Assembly (NCBI RefSeq): GCF_017471675.1
Contig: NZ_JAFUSK010000002.1
Location: forward strand, 17,851 to 81,850
DNA length: 64,000 nt
Reading direction: 5' to 3'
DNA from: Pseudobutyrivibrio sp.
GTDB lineage: Bacteria > Bacillota > Clostridia > Lachnospirales > Lachnospiraceae
In this document: piece by piece, positions 1-7,825 of the stretch
Position numbering within the stretch: position 1 is the first letter of the stretch
Layout: each line of letters opens with the position of its first letter
Made by a program: the position numbers and the translations under genes
The notes under the pieces: generated by a model
The model's input: the letters and a program-made list of their open reading frames with translations, nothing else
Databases searched by the model: none
What the model was told of the DNA's origin: nothing

Positions 1-852
1 ATAGTCTACTAGGATAATGACGAATTCTTCACCACCCCAACGAAACAGGTAATCTCTATCGTAAATCTGGCTTTTTAATTGTGTGGCAACATATTTTAAT
101 ATTTTATCTCCAGCTTCATGGCCATAGGTATCATTTACTTTTTTAAAGTAATCGATATCTAGCATAATAAGGTAGCCTTTTTTATCAAATAAGAATCTTT
201 CTGAATTTACATCTACAATTTCAGAAAGTTTATGTCTGTTGTACGTTCCAGTAAGTTCATCGGTTACATAGCTAATTTCTAACTGTTTCCTAATAAGATA
301 GTGATCTGCGTAGGTATTTTCTTGAATCCAAAGCATTAAAACAACACCTATGTAAAGAGGTAATGCCAGTGCTATCATCAATTTAAAATATTGATAATGA
401 ATAAAACTATTAGAAATAATTATATTTAAAAGAAGGCAAGCATGAATAGGAATATGATAGATTAAAGGCATAGCCAGTCCTATTGCCAGAAAAGCAAAAT
501 GCATTATTATAAAACCTTCTCTTGCAAAGTCTTTGTTTGGTAAATAAATTATTGCCCAAATGGTGCTCCACATAGCTGCGTGGGGAATAGTATAGTAAAG
601 ATGAACACCATACTGATAGGTGTTGGCTCTCGGAACCAGAATATAAAATATAATAAGAGGTAAGATTATACTTAGTCTTGGGATTATAGTTTCATAAGCA
701 AAACGGCCAAATATTATACAATCTGATGCAAAGTAAGTCACTTCAAGAAGGCCTATTAAATACGCACAATAGGTGGCTACTTTTTTATAATATTTGAATT
801 TAGACTGATAAAAGTCTTTTCGCAATTCAGGGCGAATCTTATTTGTTATCAT
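1..852 (-). CDS. Membrane-anchored GGDEF diguanylate cyclase (3' end outside window)
   Basis: Reading the minus strand from ATG at 852 gives 284 codons running off the window edge. The first ~175 residues are five or six hydrophobic segments. They are followed by a GGDEF domain with the usual DELTGTYNR entry motif, the Asp of LDIDYFKKVND, YGHEAGD, and an active-site GGEEF close to the edge. It should make cyclic di-GMP from two GTP at the membrane. The frame stays open upstream to a stop at 949-951 without another ATG, and no good ribosome site precedes 852, so the start is uncertain. It is divergent from the VTC gene. The conserved GGEEF signature argues for an active enzyme, but the C-terminus cannot be seen. 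Confidence 0.9.
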   Translation of the reverse strand, partial: MITNKIRPELRKDFYQSKFKYYKKVATYCAYLIGLLEVTYFASDCIIFGRFAYETIIPRLSIILPLIIFYILVPRANTYQYGVHLYYTIPHAAMWSTIWAIIYLPNKDFAREGFIIMHFAFLAIGLAMPLIYHIPIHACLLLNIIISNSFIHYQYFKLMIALALPLYIGVVLMLWIQENTYADHYLIRKQLEISYVTDELTGTYNRHKLSEIVDVNSERFLFDKKGYLIMLDIDYFKKVNDTYGHEAGDKILKYVATQLKSQIYDRDYLFRWGGEEFVIILVDY

Positions 853-929
853 AGCTTGATTATATATCGTAGATTGTATTAGAACAATAAAAGTAGCTAA
901 ATGTTCATAGATATTTCTTATTTTCCAAA

Positions 930-944
930 TATTTTCAGAATATT
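930..944. promoter_or_regulatory. Candidate CodY box between GGDEF and VTC genes
   Basis: TATTTTCAGAATATT matches 13 of 15 positions of the known Firmicutes CodY consensus (AATTTTCWGAAAATT). It lies 78 bp before the GGDEF start and 93 bp before the VTC start, inside the divergent intergenic region. The window encodes CodY. The DNA is AT-rich, so a chance match is possible. Confidence 0.4.
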
Positions 945-1036
945 TCCTTTACATTCTAAATATCATCACTTTATGTTCACTTTACCCATTTAAATTAACA
1001 GTACAAGATAGTTGAGCCAATTAAAGGAGTTAAAAA

Positions 1037-1732
1037 ATGGGACAAATACAAAAAGTATTTAATCGATATGAAAAGAAATTCCTGCTGGATGAAGAAACAT
1101 ACAATGATTTCAAGCGTGAATTAGATGAATACATGGTTGAAGATGAATATGGGCTTCACACAATTAGAAATATATATTATGACACTCCTACAGATGAGCT
1201 GATACGAACATCTATAGAAGGACCTAAGTATAAGGAAAAATTTAGAGTAAGGTGCTACGGAACCCCAACATACGATAGCATGTGTTTTTTGGAAATAAAG
1301 AAAAAGTACAAAGGTCTAGTAAATAAAAGGCGTGTGGCAATACCAATGGAGGAGGCTGAGCAATATCTTATTCACGGTAAGCTTCCATCAAATCCAAATC
1401 AGATATTTAAGGAAATAGATTATTTCTTCAGTCATTATCCATTAGAACCTAAGCGCTACATTGCATACGATAGAATAGCAATGTTTGGAAAAGAAGATCC
1501 GGAATTTAGGGTGACCTTTGATATAAATATCAGAAGTAGAGATACTAACCTGACATTATATAGTGATGAAGAAAATGAATATCTACTTGAGAAGGGCACA
1601 AGGCTTATGGAGGTAAAAATATCAGATGCCATGCCACTTTGGTTTGCAAGACTTTTATCAAAATATGAGATTTATCCTACTTCATTTTCAAAGTATGGAA
1701 ATTTCTATAAAAAACAATTAAAAGAAGCGTAA
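1037..1732 (+). CDS. VTC-domain protein (polyphosphate polymerase-like)
   Basis: 231 residues covering one VTC catalytic domain of the kind found in yeast Vtc4. Visible family features are the N-terminal NRYEKKFLL strand, basic patches in KYKEKFRVRCYG and EIKKKYKGLVNKRR that would line the tunnel for triphosphate, the acidic strand MEVKI, and the final SKYG motif. The family makes polyphosphate from ATP, or in related enzymes hydrolyses triphosphate. It has no membrane segment. It is the first gene of a tight three-gene unit with a DUF4956 membrane protein and a lipoprotein, a recurrent grouping in Lachnospiraceae. SD AAAGGAG precedes the start. Family assignment is confident; substrate and activity are inferred. 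Confidence 0.85.
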   Translation: MGQIQKVFNRYEKKFLLDEETYNDFKRELDEYMVEDEYGLHTIRNIYYDTPTDELIRTSIEGPKYKEKFRVRCYGTPTYDSMCFLEIKKKYKGLVNKRRVAIPMEEAEQYLIHGKLPSNPNQIFKEIDYFFSHYPLEPKRYIAYDRIAMFGKEDPEFRVTFDINIRSRDTNLTLYSDEENEYLLEKGTRLMEVKISDAMPLWFARLLSKYEIYPTSFSKYGNFYKKQLKEA

Positions 1733-1742
1733 GGAGAAAAAT

Positions 1743-2438
1743 ATGGAGTCATTATTAACATCATTATTAGGAACCACCACAGCTGAGGTGGAAATAACAA
1801 ATAGTATAGCTATTATCTATACTATAGCAGCTGGAATACTTGGGTTACTCATTTCCTTAACATATATGAAGACAGGCAGCAAGATATCTAAGAATTTTGC
1901 CAGAACCCTTATAACCTTGCCGATTCTTGTATGTGTTGTGCTCTTGGTTGTGAATGGCAATTTTGGTACATCTATTGCAGTTTTGGGTGCTTTTTCATTG
2001 GTAAGATTCAGGTCTTTGCAGGGAAGCTCCAGGGATATAAGCTTTATATTCTTTTCAATGACTGTTGGTATTGTATGTGCTGTTGGTGAGATTATTCTAG
2101 CAGCAACACTTACAGTATTAATCTGCGGAATCTATTTTGTATTAAATGCCATTAAGTATGGTGCAAATAGTGCAGAGGAAAAAGATTTGAGGGTAACAAT
2201 TCCAGAGAACTTAGATTACAGTGATATTTTTGATGATTTGTTTGCTAAGTACACAAAGGAGCATAAATTAATTGCAGTAAGAACTACTAATATGGGGTCT
2301 ATGTATGAGATAAACTATAGAGTAAAGCTCTTAGATGAGAAGGAAGAAAAGAAGTTCTTAGATGATATCAGAATGAGAAATGGAAATCTCACTGTTATTT
2401 GTGGTAGATGTGATGTAAATGAAGCAGAGGAGTTGTAA
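1743..2438 (+). CDS. DUF4956 membrane protein
   Basis: 231 residues. The first ~140 hold four hydrophobic segments, with the conserved GAFSLVRFRS loop typical of DUF4956. The rest is a soluble cytosolic domain rich in charge that looks like a small alpha/beta fold. It starts 10 bp after the VTC gene with SD AAGGAG and ends 2 bp before the lipoprotein start, so the three are one operon. DUF4956 proteins regularly accompany VTC-domain proteins and have no established function. A membrane partner or channel for the VTC product is an inference from this pairing only. Confidence 0.85.
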   Translation: MESLLTSLLGTTTAEVEITNSIAIIYTIAAGILGLLISLTYMKTGSKISKNFARTLITLPILVCVVLLVVNGNFGTSIAVLGAFSLVRFRSLQGSSRDISFIFFSMTVGIVCAVGEIILAATLTVLICGIYFVLNAIKYGANSAEEKDLRVTIPENLDYSDIFDDLFAKYTKEHKLIAVRTTNMGSMYEINYRVKLLDEKEEKKFLDDIRMRNGNLTVICGRCDVNEAEEL

Positions 2439-2440
2439 TT

Positions 2441-3988
2441 ATGAAGAGAAGATTTGTATTAAGCTTATTTGCAATAATGATGGTGGCATCCCTTGTGGCC
2501 TGCGGCACGAATACTTCAAGTACAACAAAATCCACAAGTGCAGCTGCTGAAACTGTAGCTACAGCTAGTGATGATAGTAGTGAAATATACAAAGCTCTCA
2601 CTATTAAGACTGACTGGGAAGAGGCTGCAACAATAATATTTTCTGAATCTGATGTTACTATTGATGGAAGCGGAGCAGAAAATAAAGATGGTGTTATCTA
2701 CATTACAGCAGGTGGCGCATATACCCTTACAGGAACATCATCTGATGCTTCCATAGTGATTGATACAGAAGAAAATGTAAAGCTTATATTAAATGGTGTA
2801 GATTTAACTAGCACTAATGGTCCTGTGATATATGGTAAGCAGGTTAAGAATCTATATGTAGAGCTAGCTGATGGAACAACTAATAATCTATGTGATAGTA
2901 GTAACTATGAGACTGATTCTACTACTGGAGAAGAGATTGGCAAAGGCGTTATTTCCTGCGAGGATGATTTGATTATCTTAGGAGATGGAACACTTAACAT
3001 AACAGCTAATCATAAGCATGGTATTGTTTCAGATGATAAGTTATATGTTGAGGCTGGAAATATAAATATTACATCCACAGGAACAGATGGAATACACGCT
3101 AATGATTTGGTCTGCATTGATGGAGGCGCTCTTCAGATAACAGCAGCAAGCGATATTATTGAAAGTGAGGATATCCTGGTAATCACAGGAGGAACCATTA
3201 CAGGCTCTAGTGATGATGAAGGCATCGAATCTAAGAATGCCGTTTATATTAACGGAGGTACAATAGATATTTCTGTTAAGGATGATGGAATAAATGCGGC
3301 TACATATCTAGAGATAAATGATGGTACTGTAAATGTTACATGTGCTACAGGAGATGCCTTAGATTGTAATGGTAATTATGAAGGATGTATCGTAATAAAT
3401 GGCGGTAATGTATATGTAGTTGGCGGTAACAGTCCAGAAGGAGGAATTGATGCAGACAATTCCAGCGCAATCATTAATGGCGGTGAAGTGATTGCCATAG
3501 GAGATGTAAATAGTCCTATATCAGAGGATAGTTCCCAGGTGACTGTAGTATATGGAAGTTTTAATAAGGGTGAGACAATAGAGATTAAGGATTCTGATGG
3601 CAATGTGGTATTTTCTACCACACCAGAGGTTTCTGGAAACACAATGATTATATCAAGTGCTAATATAATTACTGGTGCAGATTACACAATCTATGCAAAT
3701 GGCACAGAAGCAATTTCCTTTACAGCTGATACTACTGTAGTAGATGCAGGTGGTCAGGCTAATGGCATGGGCGGCATGGGAGGACATGGCGGCATGGGAG
3801 GCCAAGGAGACCAGCGAATGGGAAATGGAGAAAGACCAGAAGGCTTAGATGGTGAGATGCCAGAGGAATTTAATGGCCAGCGCCCAGAAGGAGAACGTCC
3901 ACAGATGGATGGAAATAAGGGCGAATTTAAGCAAAATAGTATAGAACAAGATAATTTAGATGACCTTGATGAAATAGAGAATCTTTAA
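2441..3988 (+). CDS. Secreted beta-helix lipoprotein (DUF4353 / carbohydrate-binding-like)
   Basis: 515 residues with a lipoprotein signal peptide (hydrophobic stretch, then VACG lipobox with Cys at about residue 21). The body has repeated short turns such as DDGIN, DDEGIES, GTDGIHAND and GGTI, pointing to a right-handed parallel beta-helix as in DUF4353 carbohydrate-binding-domain proteins. From about residue 440 comes a Gly/Met-rich stretch (GMGGMGGHGG), then repeats of the type ERPEG and GEMPEE, then an acidic tail. It is third in the VTC-DUF4956 operon. It is likely anchored on the outer face of the membrane. Carbohydrate binding is a family-level label, not shown by the sequence. Confidence 0.8.
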   Translation: MKRRFVLSLFAIMMVASLVACGTNTSSTTKSTSAAAETVATASDDSSEIYKALTIKTDWEEAATIIFSESDVTIDGSGAENKDGVIYITAGGAYTLTGTSSDASIVIDTEENVKLILNGVDLTSTNGPVIYGKQVKNLYVELADGTTNNLCDSSNYETDSTTGEEIGKGVISCEDDLIILGDGTLNITANHKHGIVSDDKLYVEAGNINITSTGTDGIHANDLVCIDGGALQITAASDIIESEDILVITGGTITGSSDDEGIESKNAVYINGGTIDISVKDDGINAATYLEINDGTVNVTCATGDALDCNGNYEGCIVINGGNVYVVGGNSPEGGIDADNSSAIINGGEVIAIGDVNSPISEDSSQVTVVYGSFNKGETIEIKDSDGNVVFSTTPEVSGNTMIISSANIITGADYTIYANGTEAISFTADTTVVDAGGQANGMGGMGGHGGMGGQGDQRMGNGERPEGLDGEMPEEFNGQRPEGERPQMDGNKGEFKQNSIEQDNLDDLDEIENL

Positions 3989-3993
3989 GGTAC

Positions 3994-4021
3994 TTGAAAA
4001 AATTAAAAATTAGTATAGAAT
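3994..4021 (+). promoter_or_regulatory. Candidate sigma-A promoter for gltX
   Basis: TTGAAA (3994-3999), a 16-bp spacer and TAGAAT (4016-4021). Transcription would begin near 4028, which places the hairpin at 4024-4055 at the very 5' end of the gltX transcript. Confidence 0.45.
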
Positions 4022-4023
4022 AG

Positions 4024-4058
4024 TTTAGGATTGCAAAGTTTTTTGCAATCCTAAATTT
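4024..4058 (+). terminator. Perfect 14-bp hairpin before gltX
   Basis: TTTAGGATTGCAAA (4024-4037) and its perfect complement (4042-4055) flank a GTTT loop, followed by only a short T run (TTTAG). It could end the VTC operon transcript. Because a promoter lies just upstream, it could instead be a 5' hairpin on the gltX mRNA. Confidence 0.55.
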
Positions 4059-4079
4059 AGTATGTGAGAGGAAATATAA

Positions 4080-5528
4080 ATGAGTAAGGTAAGAACACGT
4101 TTCGCACCATCACCAACAGGTCGTATGCATGTTGGTAATCTTCGTACAGCTCTTTATGCATATTTAGTAGCTAAGCACGAGGGAGGAGATTTTCTTCTTA
4201 GAATAGAAGACACTGACCAGGAGCGCCTTGTTGAAGGTGCTGTTGATATTATTTATAGAACACTTGCAGCAACAGGTCTTGTACATGATGAAGGTCCTGA
4301 TAAGGATAAGGGCGTTGGCCCTTATGTTCAGTCTGAGCGTCAGGCCGCAGGCATTTATCTTGAGTATGCTAAGAAGCTTATTGAAAAGGGTGAGGCATAT
4401 TACTGCTTCTGTGATGATAAGCGTCTTGAGGAGTGCAAGCAGGTAATTGGCGGTAAGGAAATCCACATCTATGATAAGCACTGCCTTAACCTTTCAAAGG
4501 AAGAAATAGAGGCTAATCTTGCAGCTGGTAAGCCTTATGTTATTCGTCAGAACAATCCACGTACAGGCACAACCACTTTCGTAGATGAGCTTTACGGTGA
4601 GATTACTGTTGATAATGCAGAGCTTGATGATATGATTCTTATCAAGTCTGATGGATATCCTACATATAACTTTGCTAACGTAGTAGATGACCATTTGATG
4701 GGAATTACACACGTAGTTCGTGGTAACGAGTACATTTCATCATCACCTAAGTACAATCGTCTTTACGAAGCATTTGGCTGGGAAGTGCCTAAGTACATCC
4801 ACTGCCCACTTATTACTAACGAAGAGCATCAGAAGCTTTCTAAGCGTTCAGGTCACTCTTCTTATGAGGATTTAATTGAGCAGGGCTTTTTAACAGAGGC
4901 AGTTGTTAACTTTGTAGCCCTTCTTGGCTGGTCACCAGAGAATGATAACGAGATTTTCTCATTAGAGGAGCTTGTTAAGGAATTTGATTATCACCGTATT
5001 TCAAAGTCACCTGCAGTTTTTGATATCACAAAGCTTAAGTGGATGAACGGTGAGTACATGAAGGCTATGGACTTTGATAAGTTCTATGATATGGCTCTTC
5101 CTTATCTCAAGGAATATATCAAGGGAGATTACGACCTTAAGAAGATTGCAAAGATGGTTCAGACTAGAATTGAAATCTTCCCAGACATCAAAGACCATGT
5201 TGATTTCTTTGATGCAGTACCAGAGTATGACAGCTCAATGTATACTCACAAGAAAATGAAGACTAATGAGGAGTCTTCACTTGCAGTTCTTAAGGAACTA
5301 CTTCCTGTTCTTGAGGCGCAGGATGATTACTCAAATGATGCTCTTTACGCACTTCTTTCAGGATTTGCAGCAGAGCATGGATATAAGAATGGATACGTGC
5401 TTTGGCCAGTTCGTACAGCTGTTTCAGGTAAACAGATGACACCTGGTGGTGCAACAGAGCTTATGGAGATTCTTGGTAAGGAAGAATCTATCAAACGTAT
5501 CAAGGCAGCTATCGAAAAGCTATCTTAA
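4080..5528 (+). CDS. gltX: Glutamyl-tRNA synthetase
   Basis: 482 residues, the normal length for bacterial GluRS. It charges tRNA-Glu with glutamate in the cytoplasm. The class I HIGH signature is seen as [18 protein letters not shown] near residue 10, with the family's usual HxGN form, and the KMSKS loop as KLSKR near residue 257. [21 protein letters not shown] is the conserved catalytic-domain segment before it. The C-terminal half is the helical anticodon-binding domain. SD GAGAGGA precedes the ATG. It stands alone behind its own candidate promoter. Whether it is discriminating or also charges tRNA-Gln cannot be judged here. Confidence 0.97.
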   Translation: MSKVRTRFAPSPTGRMHVGNLRTALYAYLVAKHEGGDFLLRIEDTDQERLVEGAVDIIYRTLAATGLVHDEGPDKDKGVGPYVQSERQAAGIYLEYAKKLIEKGEAYYCFCDDKRLEECKQVIGGKEIHIYDKHCLNLSKEEIEANLAAGKPYVIRQNNPRTGTTTFVDELYGEITVDNAELDDMILIKSDGYPTYNFANVVDDHLMGITHVVRGNEYISSSPKYNRLYEAFGWEVPKYIHCPLITNEEHQKLSKRSGHSSYEDLIEQGFLTEAVVNFVALLGWSPENDNEIFSLEELVKEFDYHRISKSPAVFDITKLKWMNGEYMKAMDFDKFYDMALPYLKEYIKGDYDLKKIAKMVQTRIEIFPDIKDHVDFFDAVPEYDSSMYTHKKMKTNEESSLAVLKELLPVLEAQDDYSNDALYALLSGFAAEHGYKNGYVLWPVRTAVSGKQMTPGGATELMEILGKEESIKRIKAAIEKLS

Positions 5529-5576
5529 ACAGGTTGGGGAACCTGATATTTTGGTAAGTCGACTATTAGGAGTTTT

Positions 5577-7400
5577 ATGGAACTAAATAATAGTCAGCAA
5601 AAAGCGGTAATGAAAAAGGAAGGACCATGCATGGTTTTGGCAGGTCCTGGCAGTGGTAAAACCTACACGCTAACCTGCAGAATAATCAAGCTTATTGAAT
5701 CTGGTGTCCCGGCTAACGAGATTTTAGTTATTACATTTACAAAAGCAGCAGCAATTGAAATGAAGGAACGTTTCCAAAGGTTATCAGATGATGTATATCC
5801 TGTGACCTTTGGTACGTTCCATTCTTTGTTTTGGGGGATTTTACAAAAGGAATTAGGATATAAGTCTACGGATATTCTTATGGGAAAACAAAAAGAGCAG
5901 CTGATGTATACAGCATTTACATCCATAGATAACAGGTGTGAAGATAAAATGCTTTTAAATCTTTTTTCCATGGAACTGTCTACCTTTTATAATTCAGCTA
6001 AAAATATAGAGGAATATGAGCCTAAATATATTGAGAAGAAGGATTTAATTGAGTTCGCAAAGGCCTATGAGGCATTAAAAAATAAATATCATGTAATTGA
6101 TTTTGATGATATGCTGCTTAAAACCTATAGGTTATTTAAATCTAAGCCTAATGTATTGTATAAATGGCAAAACAGGTTTTCATATTTCTTGATTGATGAA
6201 ATGCAGGATATGAATGATGTACAGTTCGAACTTATTACTATGCTTGGGCAAAGGACTAAAAATATTTTTTGCGTAGGGGATGACGATCAATCTATTTATG
6301 GCTTTAGAGGTGCTAATCCTAAGGTGATGAATAAGTTTGTAAAGCGCTTTGAAGGAACTGAGACAATAGTGCTTGATTATAATTACAGAAACCCTAAAAA
6401 CCTTGTAGATTGCGCTCATAAGCTAATATCAAAAAATACCCTCAGGTTTCAAAAGGATATAAAAAGCACTTCACCAGATGGAAAAATAAGCATCAATTGC
6501 TATGAGAATGAATTTATAGAGGCTAAGGAAGTTTTAAAAACTATAAATGGATTGCTACAGGATAACACTTCACTTAATGATATTGCAATTTTATACAGAA
6601 ATCATTCTGATGCCAGGTTTATGGTAGATGCTCTGATTAATGAGAACATTCCTTTTTATTTAAAGGAGAAAATGCCTAACATATACAGTCATTTTGTTAT
6701 CAGTGACATGGAAGCCTATTTTCAAATAGCCGCCTATAACTCCACCAAGGAAAGACTACTTAGAATTATTAATAGACCTAATAGATATTTACATAGAAGG
6801 GCTGTGGAGGAAGGATGTGATTTAAAGGGCATGCTTAGATTTTATCAAGACAATCAAAATGCCCACAGGCAGGTGGAGGCTTTAATTAATGATATTAATC
6901 TTATATCAAAAATGAGTCCTGTATCTGCAATTAACTATATTAAAAATATAATAGGCTATGGACAATATTTGAAAGAAGAAGCTGTTAATGCTGGGATGTT
7001 AGAGGCGGAATACATTGATGTTTTGGATTTCCTTACAGGAGTACTTAAAGAATGCAAAACCATAAAGCAGGCTATTGATAAGCTTAATATATTAAAGCTC
7101 AAGGTCGATTTTGAAAACAAGAATAATGAAAAGGATAAGAAAAATAAAATAGGACTTTATACCTTACATTCGAGTAAAGGCTTAGAATTTGAAAATGTAT
7201 TTATCATTTCTGCAAATGAAGGGATTATACCAACAAATAAGGCTGATTCAAAGGAAGAGATAGAAGCAGAGAGAAGATTATTCTATGTTGGAATTACCAG
7301 GACAAAGAAAAATTTATATCTTAGCTATACAAATAAAAAGAATCGGGACAAATCCCGATTCCTTACTGAACTAGATTATTCCTCGATGCTTTCACCGTAA
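5577..7400 (+). CDS. UvrD/PcrA-type superfamily 1 DNA helicase (short form)
   Basis: 607 residues, about 100 shorter than PcrA. It has the SF1A motifs in order: Walker A AGPGSGKTYT (about residue 22), motif Ia TFTKAAA, motif II DEMQD (about 208), motif III GDDDQSIYGFRGA, motif IV DYNYRNPKN, motif V LHSSKGLEFENVFI (about 538) and motif VI ERRLFYVGITRTKK. All ATPase residues appear intact. The C-terminal extension that in PcrA contacts RNA polymerase is missing. SD TAGGAG precedes the ATG. The last 25 bp overlap the 3' end of the convergent DUF1292 gene, and its final codons contain that gene's terminator. A role in repair or replication-conflict removal is likely but not specified. Confidence 0.9.
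   Translation: MELNNSQQKAVMKKEGPCMVLAGPGSGKTYTLTCRIIKLIESGVPANEILVITFTKAAAIEMKERFQRLSDDVYPVTFGTFHSLFWGILQKELGYKSTDILMGKQKEQLMYTAFTSIDNRCEDKMLLNLFSMELSTFYNSAKNIEEYEPKYIEKKDLIEFAKAYEALKNKYHVIDFDDMLLKTYRLFKSKPNVLYKWQNRFSYFLIDEMQDMNDVQFELITMLGQRTKNIFCVGDDDQSIYGFRGANPKVMNKFVKRFEGTETIVLDYNYRNPKNLVDCAHKLISKNTLRFQKDIKSTSPDGKISINCYENEFIEAKEVLKTINGLLQDNTSLNDIAILYRNHSDARFMVDALINENIPFYLKEKMPNIYSHFVISDMEAYFQIAAYNSTKERLLRIINRPNRYLHRRAVEEGCDLKGMLRFYQDNQNAHRQVEALINDINLISKMSPVSAINYIKNIIGYGQYLKEEAVNAGMLEAEYIDVLDFLTGVLKECKTIKQAIDKLNILKLKVDFENKNNEKDKKNKIGLYTLHSSKGLEFENVFIISANEGIIPTNKADSKEEIEAERRLFYVGITRTKKNLYLSYTNKKNRDKSRFLTELDYSSMLSP
7331..7360 (-). terminator. Intrinsic terminator of the DUF1292 gene, inside the helicase coding region
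   Basis: On the minus strand AATCGGGA, a TTTG loop and TCCCGATT are followed by CTTTTTATTT. In the + direction the hairpin has no T run, so it works only for the minus-strand gene, ending 15 bp after that gene's stop codon. Confidence 0.8.
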
Positions 7401-7684
7401 AGCTCGTCGAACTTAGCAGAAACAGCGGCGTATTCTTCATCTGATTCAATATTATCAAGTGAAGGTGCGCCTGTTTCGTCTTCAAAATAGCGATAGATAT
7501 ATACTTCGCCTTCCTCGTTTTCTTCACCATTTTCATCAAGAGGTAAAAGGACTATATAATCCTGATCATTCAAATCAAAGATTGTAAGAATCTCACATGT
7601 TACCTCGGAACCGTCATCTAGATTAAGTGTGACAACTACGTCATCATCTTCGTTGTCTACTGGGAAAACTTCATTTTCGTCCAT
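7376..7684 (-). CDS. DUF1292 acidic small protein
   Basis: 102 residues, very rich in Asp and Glu, with no membrane segment. The pattern of short strands (VVTLNLDDGSEVTCEILTIF, QDYIVLLPLDENGEENEEGEVYIYRYFED) is that of DUF1292 proteins, small conserved Firmicutes proteins of unknown function often found near yrrK/ruvX. Here it stands alone and convergent with the helicase gene, overlapping it by 25 bp. The ATG is preceded by GGAAGGAAG. The spacing to the divergent GH13-like gene leaves room for its promoter, which I could not identify clearly. Confidence 0.85.
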   Translation of the reverse strand: MDENEVFPVDNEDDDVVVTLNLDDGSEVTCEILTIFDLNDQDYIVLLPLDENGEENEEGEVYIYRYFEDETGAPSLDNIESDEEYAAVSAKFDELYGESIEE

Positions 7685-7709
7685 ATTTGCTTCCTTCCTA
7701 ATAAATTAT

Positions 7710-7738
7710 TTGTTTAAGCCATGTCCTTATGATATAAT
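7710..7738 (+). promoter_or_regulatory. Sigma-A promoter for the GH13-like gene
   Basis: TTGTTT (7710-7715), 17-bp spacer, perfect TATAAT (7733-7738). It should drive the GH13-like gene and probably the DUF5662 and trpS genes that follow without gaps. Confidence 0.7.
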
Positions 7739-7825
7739 TCATCAGGAATATTGTCTAGTGAAAATATAAATTTTGATTGAAAATATGTGTATTATTACAC
7801 TGTTGCGATGAAACGAGGCATACTT

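Noticed and set aside
3989-4079. T-box leader before gltX
   Set aside because: Too short and without the T-box TGGNACCGCG sequence.
7787-7825. Upstream start giving 13 extra residues on the GH13-like protein
   Set aside because: No ribosome site before it, while GAGG precedes ATG 7826.
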